64,000 nucleotides of DNA from Deltaproteobacteria bacterium (lineage in GTDB: Bacteria > Myxococcota_A > Polyangia > Polyangiales > Ga0077539): positions 98,501 through 162,500 of the forward strand of contig CANJUR010000008.1 in assembly GCA_947477565.1 (NCBI GenBank). The letters are read 5' to 3'. The translations under genes were made by a program, and so were the position numbers. Under the pieces are notes generated by a model that was not told the origin of the DNA, made no database searches, and saw only the letters and a list, made by a program, of their open reading frames with translations. Positions within the stretch are counted from its first letter, which is position 1; every line of letters starts with the position of its first letter. Shown here piece after piece: positions 1 through 9,666 of the stretch.

Positions 1-880
1 CGGCCGCTCCGTTGGTCGGCGCGGTGACGACACGCCCGCCCGCAGCGTTCTCCTCGTTCACGGCGAGCGCGAAGAGATTGACCCAGTCCATGACCACCAA
101 CGGGTCACTGTTCCCGCCCGGGTCGCACCTTAGCTTTCGATAAAGTGCTGCCGCCCGCCGACGCACCTTCAATCCACCGGGCAAAATACCCTCCCGCTCG
201 CATCCCCGTTGCACACACGCCACCATCACCGACCAGATCTCCAGCAGCAGCCGTCGCACCTCCGCGGCTGGGCGCCATGCACACTCGTTCTCGAACATCA
301 CCGTGCTGATCGAGAGCCCGCTAGCATGGCAGGCATGGAGCAACTCCCGTCCGGTGGAGAACGGATGAGGAACGTCACACCTCTCGCCCCCGACCCCCTC
401 CGAGACGCCATCCTGATTGACCACGAAGCCACCACCCACTGAGTAGAACACCCGCTCGAGCAGGACCCCGCCGTCCGGACCCAGCGCGGAGAAACGCATG
501 CCATTGGAATGGAGTGGCAAAGTCTCGCGACGGTGGAAGACGAGGTCGCGGTCCGGGAGGAAGGCAACCTCGTGTTTACCGACCAGTGTAATTTTTCCCG
601 CACTACGAACGTCCCCGACTTGCTTCGGAACACTGTCCGGATCGATGGAGTCTGGCCTTCCTCCCATCAATCCGAGAATTACCGCGATGTCGCTCCCATG
701 ACCCTTCCCGGTGTGCCCGAGCGAGCCGAAGAGTTCAACCTTCAGACCCTCGACCGACTCCAGGATGTCCGCCGCGGCGATCCCTTCAACGAAGCGCAGT
801 GCTGCGCGCATCGGCCCAACGGTGTGAGAACTCGACGGCCCGATGCCGATGCTAAACATATCGAACACGCTGATGGTCAC
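1..880 (-). CDS. sdaA: L-serine dehydratase (L-serine ammonia-lyase), 3' end cut by window
   Basis: The enzyme deaminates L-serine to pyruvate and ammonia using a [4Fe-4S] cluster. I translated the minus strand by hand: it stays open from a GTG at 880 to the window edge, giving 293 residues. The start reads [20 protein letters not shown], the hallmark of the SdaA beta domain. [14 protein letters not shown] segment follows near residue 58, then [14 protein letters not shown], and near the edge [19 protein letters not shown], which begins the alpha (catalytic) domain. The cluster-binding cysteines would lie beyond the window. An in-frame TAG lies four codons upstream of the GTG, which fixes the start region. 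The Shine-Dalgarno is weak. Family identity is secure from the aligned motifs. Confidence 0.93.
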   Translation of the reverse strand, partial: MTISVFDMFSIGIGPSSSHTVGPMRAALRFVEGIAAADILESVEGLKVELFGSLGHTGKGHGSDIAVILGLMGGRPDSIDPDSVPKQVGDVRSAGKITLVGKHEVAFLPDRDLVFHRRETLPLHSNGMRFSALGPDGGVLLERVFYSVGGGFVVNQDGVSEGVGGERCDVPHPFSTGRELLHACHASGLSISTVMFENECAWRPAAEVRRLLLEIWSVMVACVQRGCEREGILPGGLKVRRRAAALYRKLRCDPGGNSDPLVVMDWVNLFALAVNEENAAGGRVVTAPTNGAA

Positions 881-1499
881 CTCCGCAACCTACCCTATGA
901 GTGCCTGTTGCGGGCGGGCATCTCGGCAACCTATTTCGTCCCTCGCTACAGGCTGCCGGAATGGTTCCGCAATAACGCGTGACTTCGCTCGATTGGGCGT
1001 CGCGGTGGACGCCAACCTACAGCAACGACTCGATGCTTTAGCGGCGCCCGATCTGAGCCCTACCTCACTTTTGTTGATGCCATGACGCCCTTGCTCAGCA
1101 AGAGTTAGTAGGAGCCAACTCTTCGGAGCCTTCGACACGATACACATCGAAGTGCAGTCACGCTGCCGATACACGCCCCCCAACGCCGTCGCTGGCCATC
1201 CCGCCGGTGCGTATCGAGGTGCCCTTGGCGATGCCCCGGCGCACATCACAGCGGCGCCGATCGAACTTGTCATGCCCGATGGCGGGCTATTGCGTGTGCC
1301 GCCGTCGATCGATGCTGTGATCGGCGCGTCGATCACAATCACTGCCTTGAAGTGATCGTATTCTCGGGGCGGCCGGGCTCATCGAGACCACCGACATTGA
1401 CTGCCGACGAAGGACGTCGAGCAGGATCTTCCAGGCGCGACGGCTCTGCCCGACCGGGACCGCAGGCAGACCGAAAAAGCGACGCCGGCCAATAAATAC
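881..1499. other. Gene-poor gap between sdaA and the luxE-like gene
   Basis: About 620 bases in which I see no convincing gene. A plus-strand open stretch at 1152-1355 ends in a segment (IELVMPDGGLLRVPPSIDA) that faintly resembles the C-terminus of small IS66 accessory proteins, but it is too short and isolated to call. The promoter of sdaA should lie in the part next to 880. No terminator-like hairpin with a T tract was seen downstream of 1500. Confidence 0.4.
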
Positions 1500-2588
1500 T
1501 CACTCACCCGACAGCGCGGCGTCCATGGCCCGTGCGCACCCACGAGGAGTCGCCCCTTGGGCTCGGCCCAAAATCACGAATCCTTCCCCATCAACGTCCA
1601 TTCGCCCCAGGTCGCTCGTCTGAATTGCGACGCTGCTCCCAAGATTCATCAGGTCAACAACGCGCACCAAACCAACAGAACCACGCGGAAGCTCTCTCAA
1701 CGTGACGCCATCGACCATCGACACCCGCACCCACGGGGGAACATGGTAACTCCCCCTGCCCTCGCGCCGTGACTCGTACCCCTGCGAACTGAGCTCGGTC
1801 ATCCCATATTCACCGAGGATGGCATCGTCTCCGAGCGCAAAAGTAGCCCCAATTATTCTGCGCAAAACGGCCGGATCGACCTCTCGGGAACGACCCTTGA
1901 ATCCTCCAGTGGGCATCGCGACGCTACCGGGGGCCAGGTGCCACGATTTCCCTCCAAGCGCGTCGAAAAGATGCACAAAGGCGAAGCTCGTCCCCAGCAA
2001 CGCGACCGGAAGACCATCACGGCCGGCGGCTTCCATAGCAGCGATCACAGCGGCGAGATCGAGTACTGCTCCCCGCACCATCCACGGGTCCATCTCCCCC
2101 CGATGCCAATGCTCCGCGAAGCGAGACAGCATGAAAGAGAGTGAGGAAGTGGGCAAGCGATCTTCCGACTCCGCAAGAAAGATGCAGTGGTATCCCGCAT
2201 GCTGGAGCAACAAACGGGAGGCGGTCGCACGTGCAGCCCTCCCATACAGCGAAAGATCAGCGAAAGAATGCCGACCGCGAAGCTCCTGCGTGGTCCCGCT
2301 GGTCTCAAAGATTCGCACCGTCGCCGACTCCGGAAAGCACGCCACGCGGGCAATCTTGAAAATGTCGGTCGGTAGGGCCGGAATCTCCGACAACTCAACT
2401 GGAATCCGATCACCGATGGCACGGCCAGCGACCCGCTCCAACACATCGTTGTGCGATCGTTGCCAGGCAAAAACCTCGCATCCGAGGGCTTCAACCTCAC
2501 CGACGCTAATCGACTCAAACGGCTTGTCGCTCAGGGCATTCAAGCGTGTCTCGAGGTTGCGCCCCGCGTCGTCGAGCCAGCCTCTCAC
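1500..2588 (-). CDS. LuxE-family acyl-protein synthetase-like protein
   Basis: This belongs to the adenylate-forming acyl-protein synthetase/LuxE family. LuxE activates a fatty acid as acyl-AMP and then carries it on a Cys near the C-terminus. Visible features are the ATP-binding ETSGTTQELRGRHSF segment, GEYGMTELSSQGY, TSDLGRMDVDGEGFVILGRA, and a C-terminal RGCARA whose Cys (about residue 351) matches the position of the acylated LuxE Cys. I chose the GTG at 2588 because it overlaps the TGA of the upstream aminotransferase gene as GTGA, which implies translational coupling. An ATG at 2660 would overlap that gene by 76 bases. No luxC or luxAB is near, so a role in bioluminescence is not implied. 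The substrate is unknown; it may be a fatty or other carboxylic acid. Confidence 0.8.
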   Translation of the reverse strand: MRGWLDDAGRNLETRLNALSDKPFESISVGEVEALGCEVFAWQRSHNDVLERVAGRAIGDRIPVELSEIPALPTDIFKIARVACFPESATVRIFETSGTTQELRGRHSFADLSLYGRAARATASRLLLQHAGYHCIFLAESEDRLPTSSLSFMLSRFAEHWHRGEMDPWMVRGAVLDLAAVIAAMEAAGRDGLPVALLGTSFAFVHLFDALGGKSWHLAPGSVAMPTGGFKGRSREVDPAVLRRIIGATFALGDDAILGEYGMTELSSQGYESRREGRGSYHVPPWVRVSMVDGVTLRELPRGSVGLVRVVDLMNLGSSVAIQTSDLGRMDVDGEGFVILGRAQGATPRGCARAMDAALSGE

Positions 2589-3937
2589 GCCACCCGCTGC
2601 TCCGCGAGGACCAGTGCGAGAGTGTTTGCAAACTCGAGAGTTTGTTCGTCGGTCAGACATGCCGGCGGCGTGAGCGTCAGCACATCACCGAAGACGCCAC
2701 CGGTAAGCAGGATGTATCCTCTCAGCAACATCTGGCGGCATACCGACAGCGCCCGGCGCAATCCGCCGTCGATGGAGACGCCCACGAGCAAGCCCGCAAA
2801 TGTCAGCCGCCGCACACCAAGATCGCGGTTCTGGAGCGCATAGCGCAGCTCCCTTTCCAGAACAGCCGCACATCGCGCAATCATCGCGCTGGTCTCTGGC
2901 AGTTGTAGAACATCTAGAGAAGCAATCGCGGCGGCACAGGCCAGAGGATTCCCAAGGAAAGTCGAGGTGTGAATCGCCTCCCCCACGGAAGAACCCCACG
3001 ATCGGGCAACCTCCTCCCGCAGAATCGCTGCGCTCACGGGCAGTCCGCCTCCGAGAGCCTTGCCGACAACCACCACGTCGGGCTCGCACCCCATTGCAAC
3101 CGACTGAAACCAAGGTCCGGTTCGTCCAAGTCCAGTGTAGACCTCGTCAGCGATCAGCAGCGCCCCGTGCTCCCGAGCCATAGCTTCGAGCGCCACCAGA
3201 GCACCCGGAGCGGCGGGTTCGACCCCGCCCCGCCCGAGCGTGGGCTCAACCAGCACAGCACCTGTGCGGCCCTCCGCGAGTACAGAGCGCGCCATCTCCA
3301 GCGATCGATCTCGACTAAATAACGAGGGAAACGGCACAAATCGTATCGTCGGATTCAGTTGTTCGGAGAAAGGGTCACGGAACTCCACTTTGTAGCCGCA
3401 GGCCGCGAGCGTCCCGTAACTGAGACCATGATAGCCGCCCTCGAAGGCCAATACGCCAGGGCGTCGCGTTGCAAGCATCGCGGTCTTGAGAGCAGCCTCA
3501 ATCGCATCAGCCCCCGATAGGCCGAGAATCACCCGGGCCGACCAAGGGACCAGTTTCGAGAGACGCGACTCCAGAAGGATTTTCTGCGCCGAAGGGTAAA
3601 CGTCGCCGAGCGCGTGGAGCAGCCTTCCCGCTTGTGATTGTACCGCCGCGACGACGTCTGGGTGACCGTGCCCCAACAGGGCGACTCCGAACCCCCCCGT
3701 CAGATCAACGTACCGATTGCGATCGACATCTACGACATTGGCTCCGCGGGCCTCCGCCCAGACAATGGGGTCGTGAGAAGCACCGGTCAATTCCTCGCGT
3801 CGGCGGCGCCGAGCAGTCAGACCGGGGCACTCCGCTGCGGCGAGGAGATCAACAAAGCTGCGGGAGGCCTCGCCCCCCGGTGCGTCTTTACGCACCAGCG
3901 GGAGAAGCGTGCCGATGATGGTCGTGGTGTCTAACAT
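2585..3937 (-). CDS. Class III PLP-dependent aminotransferase
   Basis: A 450-residue fold-type I, class III aminotransferase related to the BioA/ArgD/GABA-aminotransferase group. The N-terminal YVDLTGGFGVALLGHGHPDV, the mid-protein FEGGYHG, the PLP-contacting Asp in LLIADEVYTGLGRTG (about residue 264) and the Schiff-base Lys in VVVGKALGGGLP (about 293) are all intact, so it should be active. I prefer the ATG at 3937, with an AAGG about 7 bases upstream, over a GTG at 3967. It follows rplQ by 44 bases on the same strand and is coupled to the downstream LuxE-like gene. The pair may make or modify an amino lipid or a secondary metabolite. That is inference; the amino donor and acceptor cannot be read from sequence. 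Confidence 0.87.
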   Translation of the reverse strand: MLDTTTIIGTLLPLVRKDAPGGEASRSFVDLLAAAECPGLTARRRRREELTGASHDPIVWAEARGANVVDVDRNRYVDLTGGFGVALLGHGHPDVVAAVQSQAGRLLHALGDVYPSAQKILLESRLSKLVPWSARVILGLSGADAIEAALKTAMLATRRPGVLAFEGGYHGLSYGTLAACGYKVEFRDPFSEQLNPTIRFVPFPSLFSRDRSLEMARSVLAEGRTGAVLVEPTLGRGGVEPAAPGALVALEAMAREHGALLIADEVYTGLGRTGPWFQSVAMGCEPDVVVVGKALGGGLPVSAAILREEVARSWGSSVGEAIHTSTFLGNPLACAAAIASLDVLQLPETSAMIARCAAVLERELRYALQNRDLGVRRLTFAGLLVGVSIDGGLRRALSVCRQMLLRGYILLTGGVFGDVLTLTPPACLTDEQTLEFANTLALVLAEQRVA

Positions 3938-3981
3938 CGCGGACCTTCGTCGTACTCGAAAGGTCACGGAGCGATCGGGAA

Positions 3982-4533
3982 TCAGACAGCGGCGGGGATT
4001 TCTTCTGCGGATCGAGACCTGGGTGCTTCGGCGCGGACCGCTTCCGTGACCAGTTTCGGCGTCACAGCGGTCTTCGCACCCACGCGCGGGTCGCGAACAA
4101 CCAGCTCAATGTAGCACATCTCCGCGTTGTCACCCCGGCGGAAGCGCGTCTTCAGGATGCGGGTATACCCACCGTTCCGACCGACGAAACGAGGAGCGAT
4201 CTCCCGAAACAGGTGTTCAATGACATCGATACGCTCGGACTGACCTTCCACGATTCGGACCTGCCAACGGGGCAGAAACGAACCGATCTGCCGCTTGAGC
4301 GCAAGGCGACCAGCTGCGACCTTGGGATCGCTAATGGTAGCAGCGTTGGCATCGGCACCGAGACGGGCCACTCGGGTGATGAGGCGCTCGGCGATACGCC
4401 GCAACTCCTTGGCCTTCGGGACGGTGGTCTCGATCCGTTCGTGGGTGAACAGGTTAGCCGCAAGGTTCCTGAACATCGCCGCACGGCTAGAGCCGTCGCG
4501 GTCGAACTTTCGACCAGAATTCTGGTGACGCAT
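3982..4533 (-). CDS. rplQ: 50S ribosomal protein bL17
   Basis: The N-terminus MRHQNSGRKFDRDGSSRAAM and the following LFTHERIETTVPKAKELRRIAERLIT are textbook bL17. At 183 residues it is longer than the E. coli protein (127). The extra length is a C-terminal tail after YIELVVRDPR plus an internal insert, a common variation. It is the last ribosomal gene of the cluster, 38 bases after rpoA, as in most bacteria. Confidence 0.97.
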   Translation of the reverse strand: MRHQNSGRKFDRDGSSRAAMFRNLAANLFTHERIETTVPKAKELRRIAERLITRVARLGADANAATISDPKVAAGRLALKRQIGSFLPRWQVRIVEGQSERIDVIEHLFREIAPRFVGRNGGYTRILKTRFRRGDNAEMCYIELVVRDPRVGAKTAVTPKLVTEAVRAEAPRSRSAEEIPAAV

Positions 4534-4571
4534 GGCAGTGGTTCCTGGGTTTCAATCTCTAACAGAGGATC

Positions 4572-5603
4572 TCAGCCGTGCTCGGCTTTCCAGCGCTCAA
4601 GCAGTCCCGGCCAATTTTCAATATGCGTGCCCAACTGAAGGTTGAGTTCGTTGAGTTTGTCTTTGATTTCCTTGAGGGACTTGCGACCAAAGTTCTTGGT
4701 CTTGAGCAGGTCTGCCTCAGTTTTCTGCACGAGTTCACCGATGTAAGCAATGTTCGCGTTCTGGAGGCAGTTGGCACTGCGAACCGAGAGTTCGAACTCC
4801 TCCACCGACTTGAACAGAGCGTCGTTGATAGGCTCCTCCCGGGTTGCCGAGGGCATCGAGACGATCTCGTCTTGCTCCTGGAAGTTGATGAAGATCTGAA
4901 GTTGCTCCTTCAGGATCTTCGCCGCGTAAGCAACCGCGTCCCGTGGACGCACTGCACCGTTGGTCCACACCTCCAGGGTCAGTTTATCGTAGTCCGTCAT
5001 CTGCCCGACCCGCGCGTTAGTGACGGTGTAGTTCACCTTGCGCACCGGCGAGAAGAGCGAATCGATCGGAACCCAACCGATGGCAAGGTTCGGATCCTTG
5101 TTACGCTCGGCAGGAACGTACCCGCGTCCCATCCCGACGATGACCTCCATCGAGAGTTTTCCACCCTTGGAAACCGTAGCGACATGCTGGTTGGGATTCA
5201 GCACTTTGATACCAGCCATCGCCTCGGTTTTTATATCACCAGCAAGGACCGCCCCGGGGCCTTCCTTGATCAGGCTGAGGGTATAGCGCTTAGCCTCTGC
5301 AGCTTGAAACACCACCTCCTTCAAATTCAAAACGATATCAGTGACGTCTTCTTTGACGTCATCAATCGTCGTGAACTCGTGAAGTGCCCCGTCGAGACGC
5401 ACTGCAGTAATCGCCGCTCCCTGAAGAGAGGATAGCAGCACGCGCCGAAGCGAGTTGCCTATGGTGATGCCGAAACCGCGCTCCAACGGTTCGCACACAA
5501 ACTTACCGTAGGACTCCGAGTGACTCTCCCTGTCCTCCTCAAGGAGCGCCTTGGGCCGAATGAGGTCTCGCCAGTTGCGGGCCTGCGTGGACGACTGCGT
5601 CAT
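4572..5603 (-). CDS. rpoA: DNA-directed RNA polymerase subunit alpha
   Basis: 343 residues. The N-terminal dimerisation domain is seen in [20 protein letters not shown] and [18 protein letters not shown] short linker follows, then the C-terminal domain that contacts UP elements and activators ([37 protein letters not shown]). I chose the ATG at 5603 ([11 protein letters not shown]) because GGGAAAGG lies just upstream. The open frame extends to 5684, but that extension is unlike the family and would almost touch rpsD. Confidence 0.97.
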   Translation of the reverse strand: MTQSSTQARNWRDLIRPKALLEEDRESHSESYGKFVCEPLERGFGITIGNSLRRVLLSSLQGAAITAVRLDGALHEFTTIDDVKEDVTDIVLNLKEVVFQAAEAKRYTLSLIKEGPGAVLAGDIKTEAMAGIKVLNPNQHVATVSKGGKLSMEVIVGMGRGYVPAERNKDPNLAIGWVPIDSLFSPVRKVNYTVTNARVGQMTDYDKLTLEVWTNGAVRPRDAVAYAAKILKEQLQIFINFQEQDEIVSMPSATREEPINDALFKSVEEFELSVRSANCLQNANIAYIGELVQKTEADLLKTKNFGRKSLKEIKDKLNELNLQLGTHIENWPGLLERWKAEHG

Positions 5604-5685
5604 GGAAACCTTTCCCTTCGTACACCACATAGCGCGAGGCCCCACCGAACGTAGTCGGTGGAGCCTGTCGCGCTCAGACATCAAA

Positions 5686-6312
5686 TCAGCGACTGTAGAA
5701 CTCGACGATCAGCTGTTCTTTGATCTCAAGCCCGACTTCCTCGCGGAGCGGAAGCGTCTTAACGGTACCCGTGAAGGACTCCTTCTCCAACTCGAGCCAG
5801 GTAGTCGGCGAGCGCCGTTCGGCTCCCGTGACGGACTCCTTAACGCGCGCGATCTCCCGAGACTTCTCACGGATTGAAACCTTGTCACCAACCTTCACAA
5901 GAAAACTCGGAATATTAACGCGCTTGCCGTTCACCGTGATGTGACAGTGAAGCACAAGTTGCCGAGCTTCGTTTCGCGTCGCCGCGAAACCCAATCGGTA
6001 AACTACGTTATCCAGCCGCCTCTCCAGTAGCGCCAGAAGGTTCTCACCGGTGACACCCTTGGTTCGGTCAGCTTCCGCAAAATACTTACGGAACTGCCGC
6101 TCCAGAACACCGTAGATCCTACGAACCTTCTGCTTTTCGCGAAGTCGCAGACCATATTCGCTGAACTTCACCCGCTGCTCACCGTGCTGACCTGGGGGCC
6201 GAGGCCGCCGCTTGAAGGAACACTTCTCCGTGTAGCAGCGATCACCCTTGAGATAGAGTTCCATCCCCTCGCGGCGACAGAGCTTGCAGACCGGACCGAT
6301 GTAACGCGCCAT
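5686..6312 (-). CDS. rpsD: 30S ribosomal protein uS4
   Basis: 208 residues, standard length. It starts [20 protein letters not shown]. The four N-terminal cysteines (CKLC, then CYTEKC) suggest the zinc-binding form of uS4. The S4 RNA-binding domain ([40 protein letters not shown]) is complete. In E. coli uS4 is the translational repressor of the alpha operon; no repressor site was identified here. Confidence 0.97.
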   Translation of the reverse strand: MARYIGPVCKLCRREGMELYLKGDRCYTEKCSFKRRPRPPGQHGEQRVKFSEYGLRLREKQKVRRIYGVLERQFRKYFAEADRTKGVTGENLLALLERRLDNVVYRLGFAATRNEARQLVLHCHITVNGKRVNIPSFLVKVGDKVSIREKSREIARVKESVTGAERRSPTTWLELEKESFTGTVKTLPLREEVGLEIKEQLIVEFYSR

Positions 6313-6351
6313 GACGACTAACCGCTCTCTTCTTCCTCAAAACCTATGAGA

Positions 6352-6774
6352 TCAAACCCGGCGCCGCTTCGGCGGCCGACACCCATTGTGCGGAATGGGA
6401 GTAACGTCGCGAATGAGCGTCACCCGGAAACCCGCTGTCGACAGCGCCCGAAGTGCGCTCTCTCGACCCGCACCGGGGCCCTTGATGAACACAGCGACCT
6501 CGCGCATACCGTGTTCTGCAGCTTTGCGGACTGCGTCCTCTGCTGCCACTTGGGCGGCAAAAGGGGTACTCTTGCGAGAACCCTTGAACCCCCTGGAGCC
6601 AGCCGATGACCAAGCTACGGTATTGCCGTAGATGTCCGCGATGGTGACTATCGTGTTGTTAAACGTTGCCTGGATATGGCAAACGCCCTTCGGCACGTTT
6701 TTCCGAACCCTCTTTTTGCCCTTGAGCCCCGCCTTGCCGGTGGATGCTCCGCTCGCCGCTTGCGCCTTCGCCAT
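6352..6774 (-). CDS. rpsK: 30S ribosomal protein uS11
   Basis: 140 residues. The core is clear: [39 protein letters not shown] and the C-terminal [18 protein letters not shown]. The basic, Ala-rich N-terminal stretch of about 25 residues is slightly longer than in E. coli. It sits on the 30S platform near the mRNA exit. It lies between rpsM and rpsD in the usual alpha-operon order. Confidence 0.97.
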   Translation of the reverse strand: MAKAQAASGASTGKAGLKGKKRVRKNVPKGVCHIQATFNNTIVTIADIYGNTVAWSSAGSRGFKGSRKSTPFAAQVAAEDAVRKAAEHGMREVAVFIKGPGAGRESALRALSTAGFRVTLIRDVTPIPHNGCRPPKRRRV

Positions 6775-6815
6775 CGAAGTCCTCTTGCTTATGGGTCAAT
6801 CGACCTACGAAACCG

Positions 6816-7199
6816 TTACTTCTTCGCCGGAGCCGCGCGGGAAACCGCGAGACCCTTACGCGGACCCTTGCGAGTGCGTGCGTTCGTGTGAGTGCGCTGG
6901 CCGTTGACGGGCAGGCTCTTGCGGTGACGGAGTCCCCGGTAACAACCGAGATCCATCAGACGCTTGATGTTCATCTGAACTTCACGACGGAGATCACCCT
7001 CCACCTTGTAGTCCCCCTCCAGGATCTCCCGGACGCGGCGGATTTCCACGTCGCTGAGATCCTGAGTCTTCTTATCCAGCGGCACGTCTGCCTTCTTGCA
7101 GACCTCCAGGGCCTTCGCAGGCCCGATGCCGTAGAGGTAGCGGAGCGCGATCGAGATATGCTTGCGACCCGGAAGGTCGACGCCTGCAATGCGTGCCAT
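6816..7199 (-). CDS. rpsM: 30S ribosomal protein uS13
   Basis: 127 residues. Starts [20 protein letters not shown], with [20 protein letters not shown] and the C-terminal [20 protein letters not shown], which reaches the P-site tRNA. Family-typical throughout. It follows rpmJ by only three bases. Confidence 0.97.
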   Translation of the reverse strand: MARIAGVDLPGRKHISIALRYLYGIGPAKALEVCKKADVPLDKKTQDLSDVEIRRVREILEGDYKVEGDLRREVQMNIKRLMDLGCYRGLRHRKSLPVNGQRTHTNARTRKGPRKGLAVSRAAPAKK

Positions 7200-7202
7200 T
7201 TA

Positions 7203-7316
7203 TCAGCCCTGCCGCTGCTTGTGTCGGGGGTTCTCGCAAATAATCCTTACCACCCCACGGCGGCGGATCACCTTGCACTTGTCACAGATCTTCTTCACGG
7301 ACGGTCGGACCTTCAT
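7203..7316 (-). CDS. rpmJ: 50S ribosomal protein bL36
   Basis: A 37-residue gene read directly from the sequence. It starts [20 protein letters not shown] and ends NPRHKQRQG. The CDKC...C...H pattern (three Cys and one His) is the zinc-ribbon form of bL36. It lies between infA and rpsM, its conserved place. Confidence 0.96.
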   Translation of the reverse strand: MKVRPSVKKICDKCKVIRRRGVVRIICENPRHKQRQG

Positions 7317-7325
7317 CGCTCCATC

Positions 7326-7580
7326 TCACTTGTGTCGGTACGTGATACGGCCTTTGGAAAGATCGTAGGGGCTGACTTCAACGCTCACTCGGTCGCCTGG
7401 CAGGATGCGGATGTAGAACTGCCGCATCCGGCCGGAGATCGTCGCGAGCACGTCCAGCCCATTGTCACACTTCACGCGAAACATCGCGTTTGGGAGCGCC
7501 TCCAAGACTGCGCCCTCGAATTCGAGCTTGTCCGCCTTAGCTTCGCGGGGCTCTGTGGAATGCATCCTCTTACGTGCCAT
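7326..7580 (-). CDS. infA: Translation initiation factor IF-1
   Basis: 84 residues of the S1/OB-fold factor that occupies the A site during initiation. The core from [20 protein letters not shown] through [18 protein letters not shown] to [13 protein letters not shown] matches E. coli IF-1 along its length. It carries about 12 extra polar residues at the N-terminus ([12 protein letters not shown]). It lies six bases after adk and just before rpmJ. Confidence 0.96.
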   Translation of the reverse strand: MARKRMHSTEPREAKADKLEFEGAVLEALPNAMFRVKCDNGLDVLATISGRMRQFYIRILPGDRVSVEVSPYDLSKGRITYRHK

Positions 7581-7586
7581 GCGGCT

Positions 7587-8231
7587 CTATCGCGCTCCGA
7601 TCGCCCGGAAGATTGCGTGGGTAACGTTTTCTACGGAACCCACGCCATCAACGCGCCGAAGCAACCCCCTGTGACCATACCAGGCCATAAGCGGCGCTGT
7701 AAGCGCTGAATAGTTCAACAATCGCGGCCGGACCACATCTTCTCGATCATCATCGCGAATCATCAGACGCTCGCCGCCCTCACCCCGATCGGGGGAAGGG
7801 GGTGGATCATACTCAAGATGATAGATTCGTCCAGTGGTTTCGCCCACCCGCCGCCCAGTAATCCTCTCAAGGATCAACGAGTCGGGCACTTCAAGCAGCA
7901 CCACATGGGAGATCCCGCGCCCAGCTCGGGCAAGAATTCTCTCAAGATTCTCGGCCTGTGGGACGGTGCGAGGGAACCCATCGAGGACGAAACCGTGGCC
8001 TGCATCAGCCTCGGCGATTCTCTCCTCGACCAGGCCTATTACGACCTCGTCCGGAACCAGAGCTCCGGAAGCCATGAACCCATCAGCCTTCCGTCCAAGT
8101 TCGCTGCCTGACTTCCGGGCCGCGCGGAGCATGTCCCCGGTCGCAATCTGCGGCACGCCAAGCTCCGCACAAAGGCGCTGGGCCTGAGTTCCCTTACCAG
8201 CACCTGGCGGGCCGATGAAAACTATGTCCAT
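7587..8231 (-). CDS. adk: Adenylate kinase
   Basis: 214 residues, the usual length. It interconverts 2 ADP with ATP + AMP. The P-loop GPPGAGKGTQAQRL is at residues 7-20, with the AMP-binding ATGDMLRAA, GFVLDGFPRTVPQAENL, and a long-form LID (TGRRVGETTGRIYHLEYDPP) without zinc-binding cysteines. It sits two bases after secY, as in the classical spc operon. Confidence 0.97.
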   Translation of the reverse strand: MDIVFIGPPGAGKGTQAQRLCAELGVPQIATGDMLRAARKSGSELGRKADGFMASGALVPDEVVIGLVEERIAEADAGHGFVLDGFPRTVPQAENLERILARAGRGISHVVLLEVPDSLILERITGRRVGETTGRIYHLEYDPPPSPDRGEGGERLMIRDDDREDVVRPRLLNYSALTAPLMAWYGHRGLLRRVDGVGSVENVTHAIFRAIGAR

Positions 8232-8233
8232 GT

Positions 8234-9556
8234 CTAAGAGGCCCTTCGGCCCTGAATCCGTGATCCACCAGGCCCAGCAAAGCCCTCGAGATGACGTGAG
8301 ATGAGGTACGACTCGATCTGGTTAACCGTATCGAGCGCCACACCCACCACAATCATTATCGAAGTCCCACCGAAGGGAAACTGAACGCGGAGATACTGTC
8401 GCATGAAGTCAGGCAACACACAGATGATGGCCACGTACATCGCGCCGCCAAACGTGATCCGCATCAGGACCTTCTCGATGTAGTCGGCAGTGTCCTTACC
8501 GGGCCGGATCATCGGAATGAAAGCCCCCTGCTTCTTCAAATTGTCGGCCAAGTCTACCGGGGGAAACGTGACCGAAGTGTAGAAGTAGCAGAAAAATACG
8601 GTGAGGACCACGAAAAGGGTGTTATAGACCCAGTCGCCTCGCTGCATCGTGTCCCGAATCGACTCCATTCCGGGGATTCTCAGGTTGGCGAGAGTCGCAG
8701 GCAGCATCAGAACAGTTGACGCGAAGATCGGAGGGATGACCCCCGAGGAATTAACCCTCAGAGGGAGATGAGTGCGCTGACCTCCATACATCTTCCGGCC
8801 GATGATTCGTCGAGAATACTCGATCGGAATACGCCGCTGACCCCGCTCAAAAAATACGATCGCCGCTACCGACCCCAAGATTAGTACAGCGGCAATAAGC
8901 AGGGACACCGGCGTGATCTGGCCGGTGCTTGTAAACTGCCAAGTCTGAGCGATGGCCTGAGGGAAGTCCGCAACGATCCCAGCGAAGATGATCAGCGAGA
9001 TCCCGTTACCGATCCCGCGCTCAGTGATCTGCTCGCCGAGCCACATAATGAATGCAGTGCCCGTCGCAAGACTAAGCATGGTCATCAAGCGGAAATCCCA
9101 CCCCTTGTTTCGAACGACATCAACCAGATCTGCGGTCTGTCGGCCTTCAAGGTACAGCGCAATACTGAACCCCTGAACCATCGCCAACGCTATGGTCGCA
9201 TAACGGGTGTACTGATTGATCTTGCGTTGCCCGAGTTCACCTTCCTTACGAAGTTCTTCGAGGGGCTTGAAGATCGAGCTCAGTAACTGAAAAATAATCG
9301 AAGCGGACACATAAGGTGCCACCCCCAGGGCGAAGATACTCACCTGTTCGAGAGCGCCGCCAGAGAATAGATTGAGCATGCCGAGCAAAGACCCACTGTT
9401 GTCTTGCCCCATGAACTCCTGCATGGCTTGGCGATCAGCCCCGGGCACGGTGACGTAAACCCCGACGCGATAGACAGCGAGCATGCCAAGGCTAAACAGA
9501 AGTCGTCTTCGGAGTTCTGGGATCTTTGCGATGTTGCTGAGGGCGCCGAGTGCCAT
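8234..9556 (-). CDS. secY: Protein translocase subunit SecY
   Basis: 440 residues with the ten membrane helices expected of the Sec channel. Recognisable segments are MALGALSNIAKIPELRRRLL, the plug region GGALEQVSIFALGVAPYVSA, RNKGWDFRLMT, and the cytoplasmic loop RRIPIEYSRR with PLRVNSSGVIPPIFA. It lies 110 bases after rplO, a larger gap than elsewhere in the cluster, with an AGGAGG-like site before the ATG. Confidence 0.97.
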   Translation of the reverse strand: MALGALSNIAKIPELRRRLLFSLGMLAVYRVGVYVTVPGADRQAMQEFMGQDNSGSLLGMLNLFSGGALEQVSIFALGVAPYVSASIIFQLLSSIFKPLEELRKEGELGQRKINQYTRYATIALAMVQGFSIALYLEGRQTADLVDVVRNKGWDFRLMTMLSLATGTAFIMWLGEQITERGIGNGISLIIFAGIVADFPQAIAQTWQFTSTGQITPVSLLIAAVLILGSVAAIVFFERGQRRIPIEYSRRIIGRKMYGGQRTHLPLRVNSSGVIPPIFASTVLMLPATLANLRIPGMESIRDTMQRGDWVYNTLFVVLTVFFCYFYTSVTFPPVDLADNLKKQGAFIPMIRPGKDTADYIEKVLMRITFGGAMYVAIICVLPDFMRQYLRVQFPFGGTSIMIVVGVALDTVNQIESYLISRHLEGFAGPGGSRIQGRRAS

Positions 9557-9666
9557 TCGGGTGTTCCTTAAGGAGGTTCGGGGACGCAGCGGCGAGACAG
9601 AGAGCCAACAAGGCTAACTGTCTCACCGAGAAACGCCGAACATCGGCGCGCGTCTGAAACCCGAGA

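Noticed and set aside
298..982. Open frames on both strands near the left end
   Set aside because: They are out of frame with the continuous SdaA reading frame, which matches the family along its whole visible length.
1152..1355. Possible IS66 accessory-gene remnant
   Set aside because: Only a faint similarity over a short C-terminal stretch, with no transposase or terminal repeats nearby.
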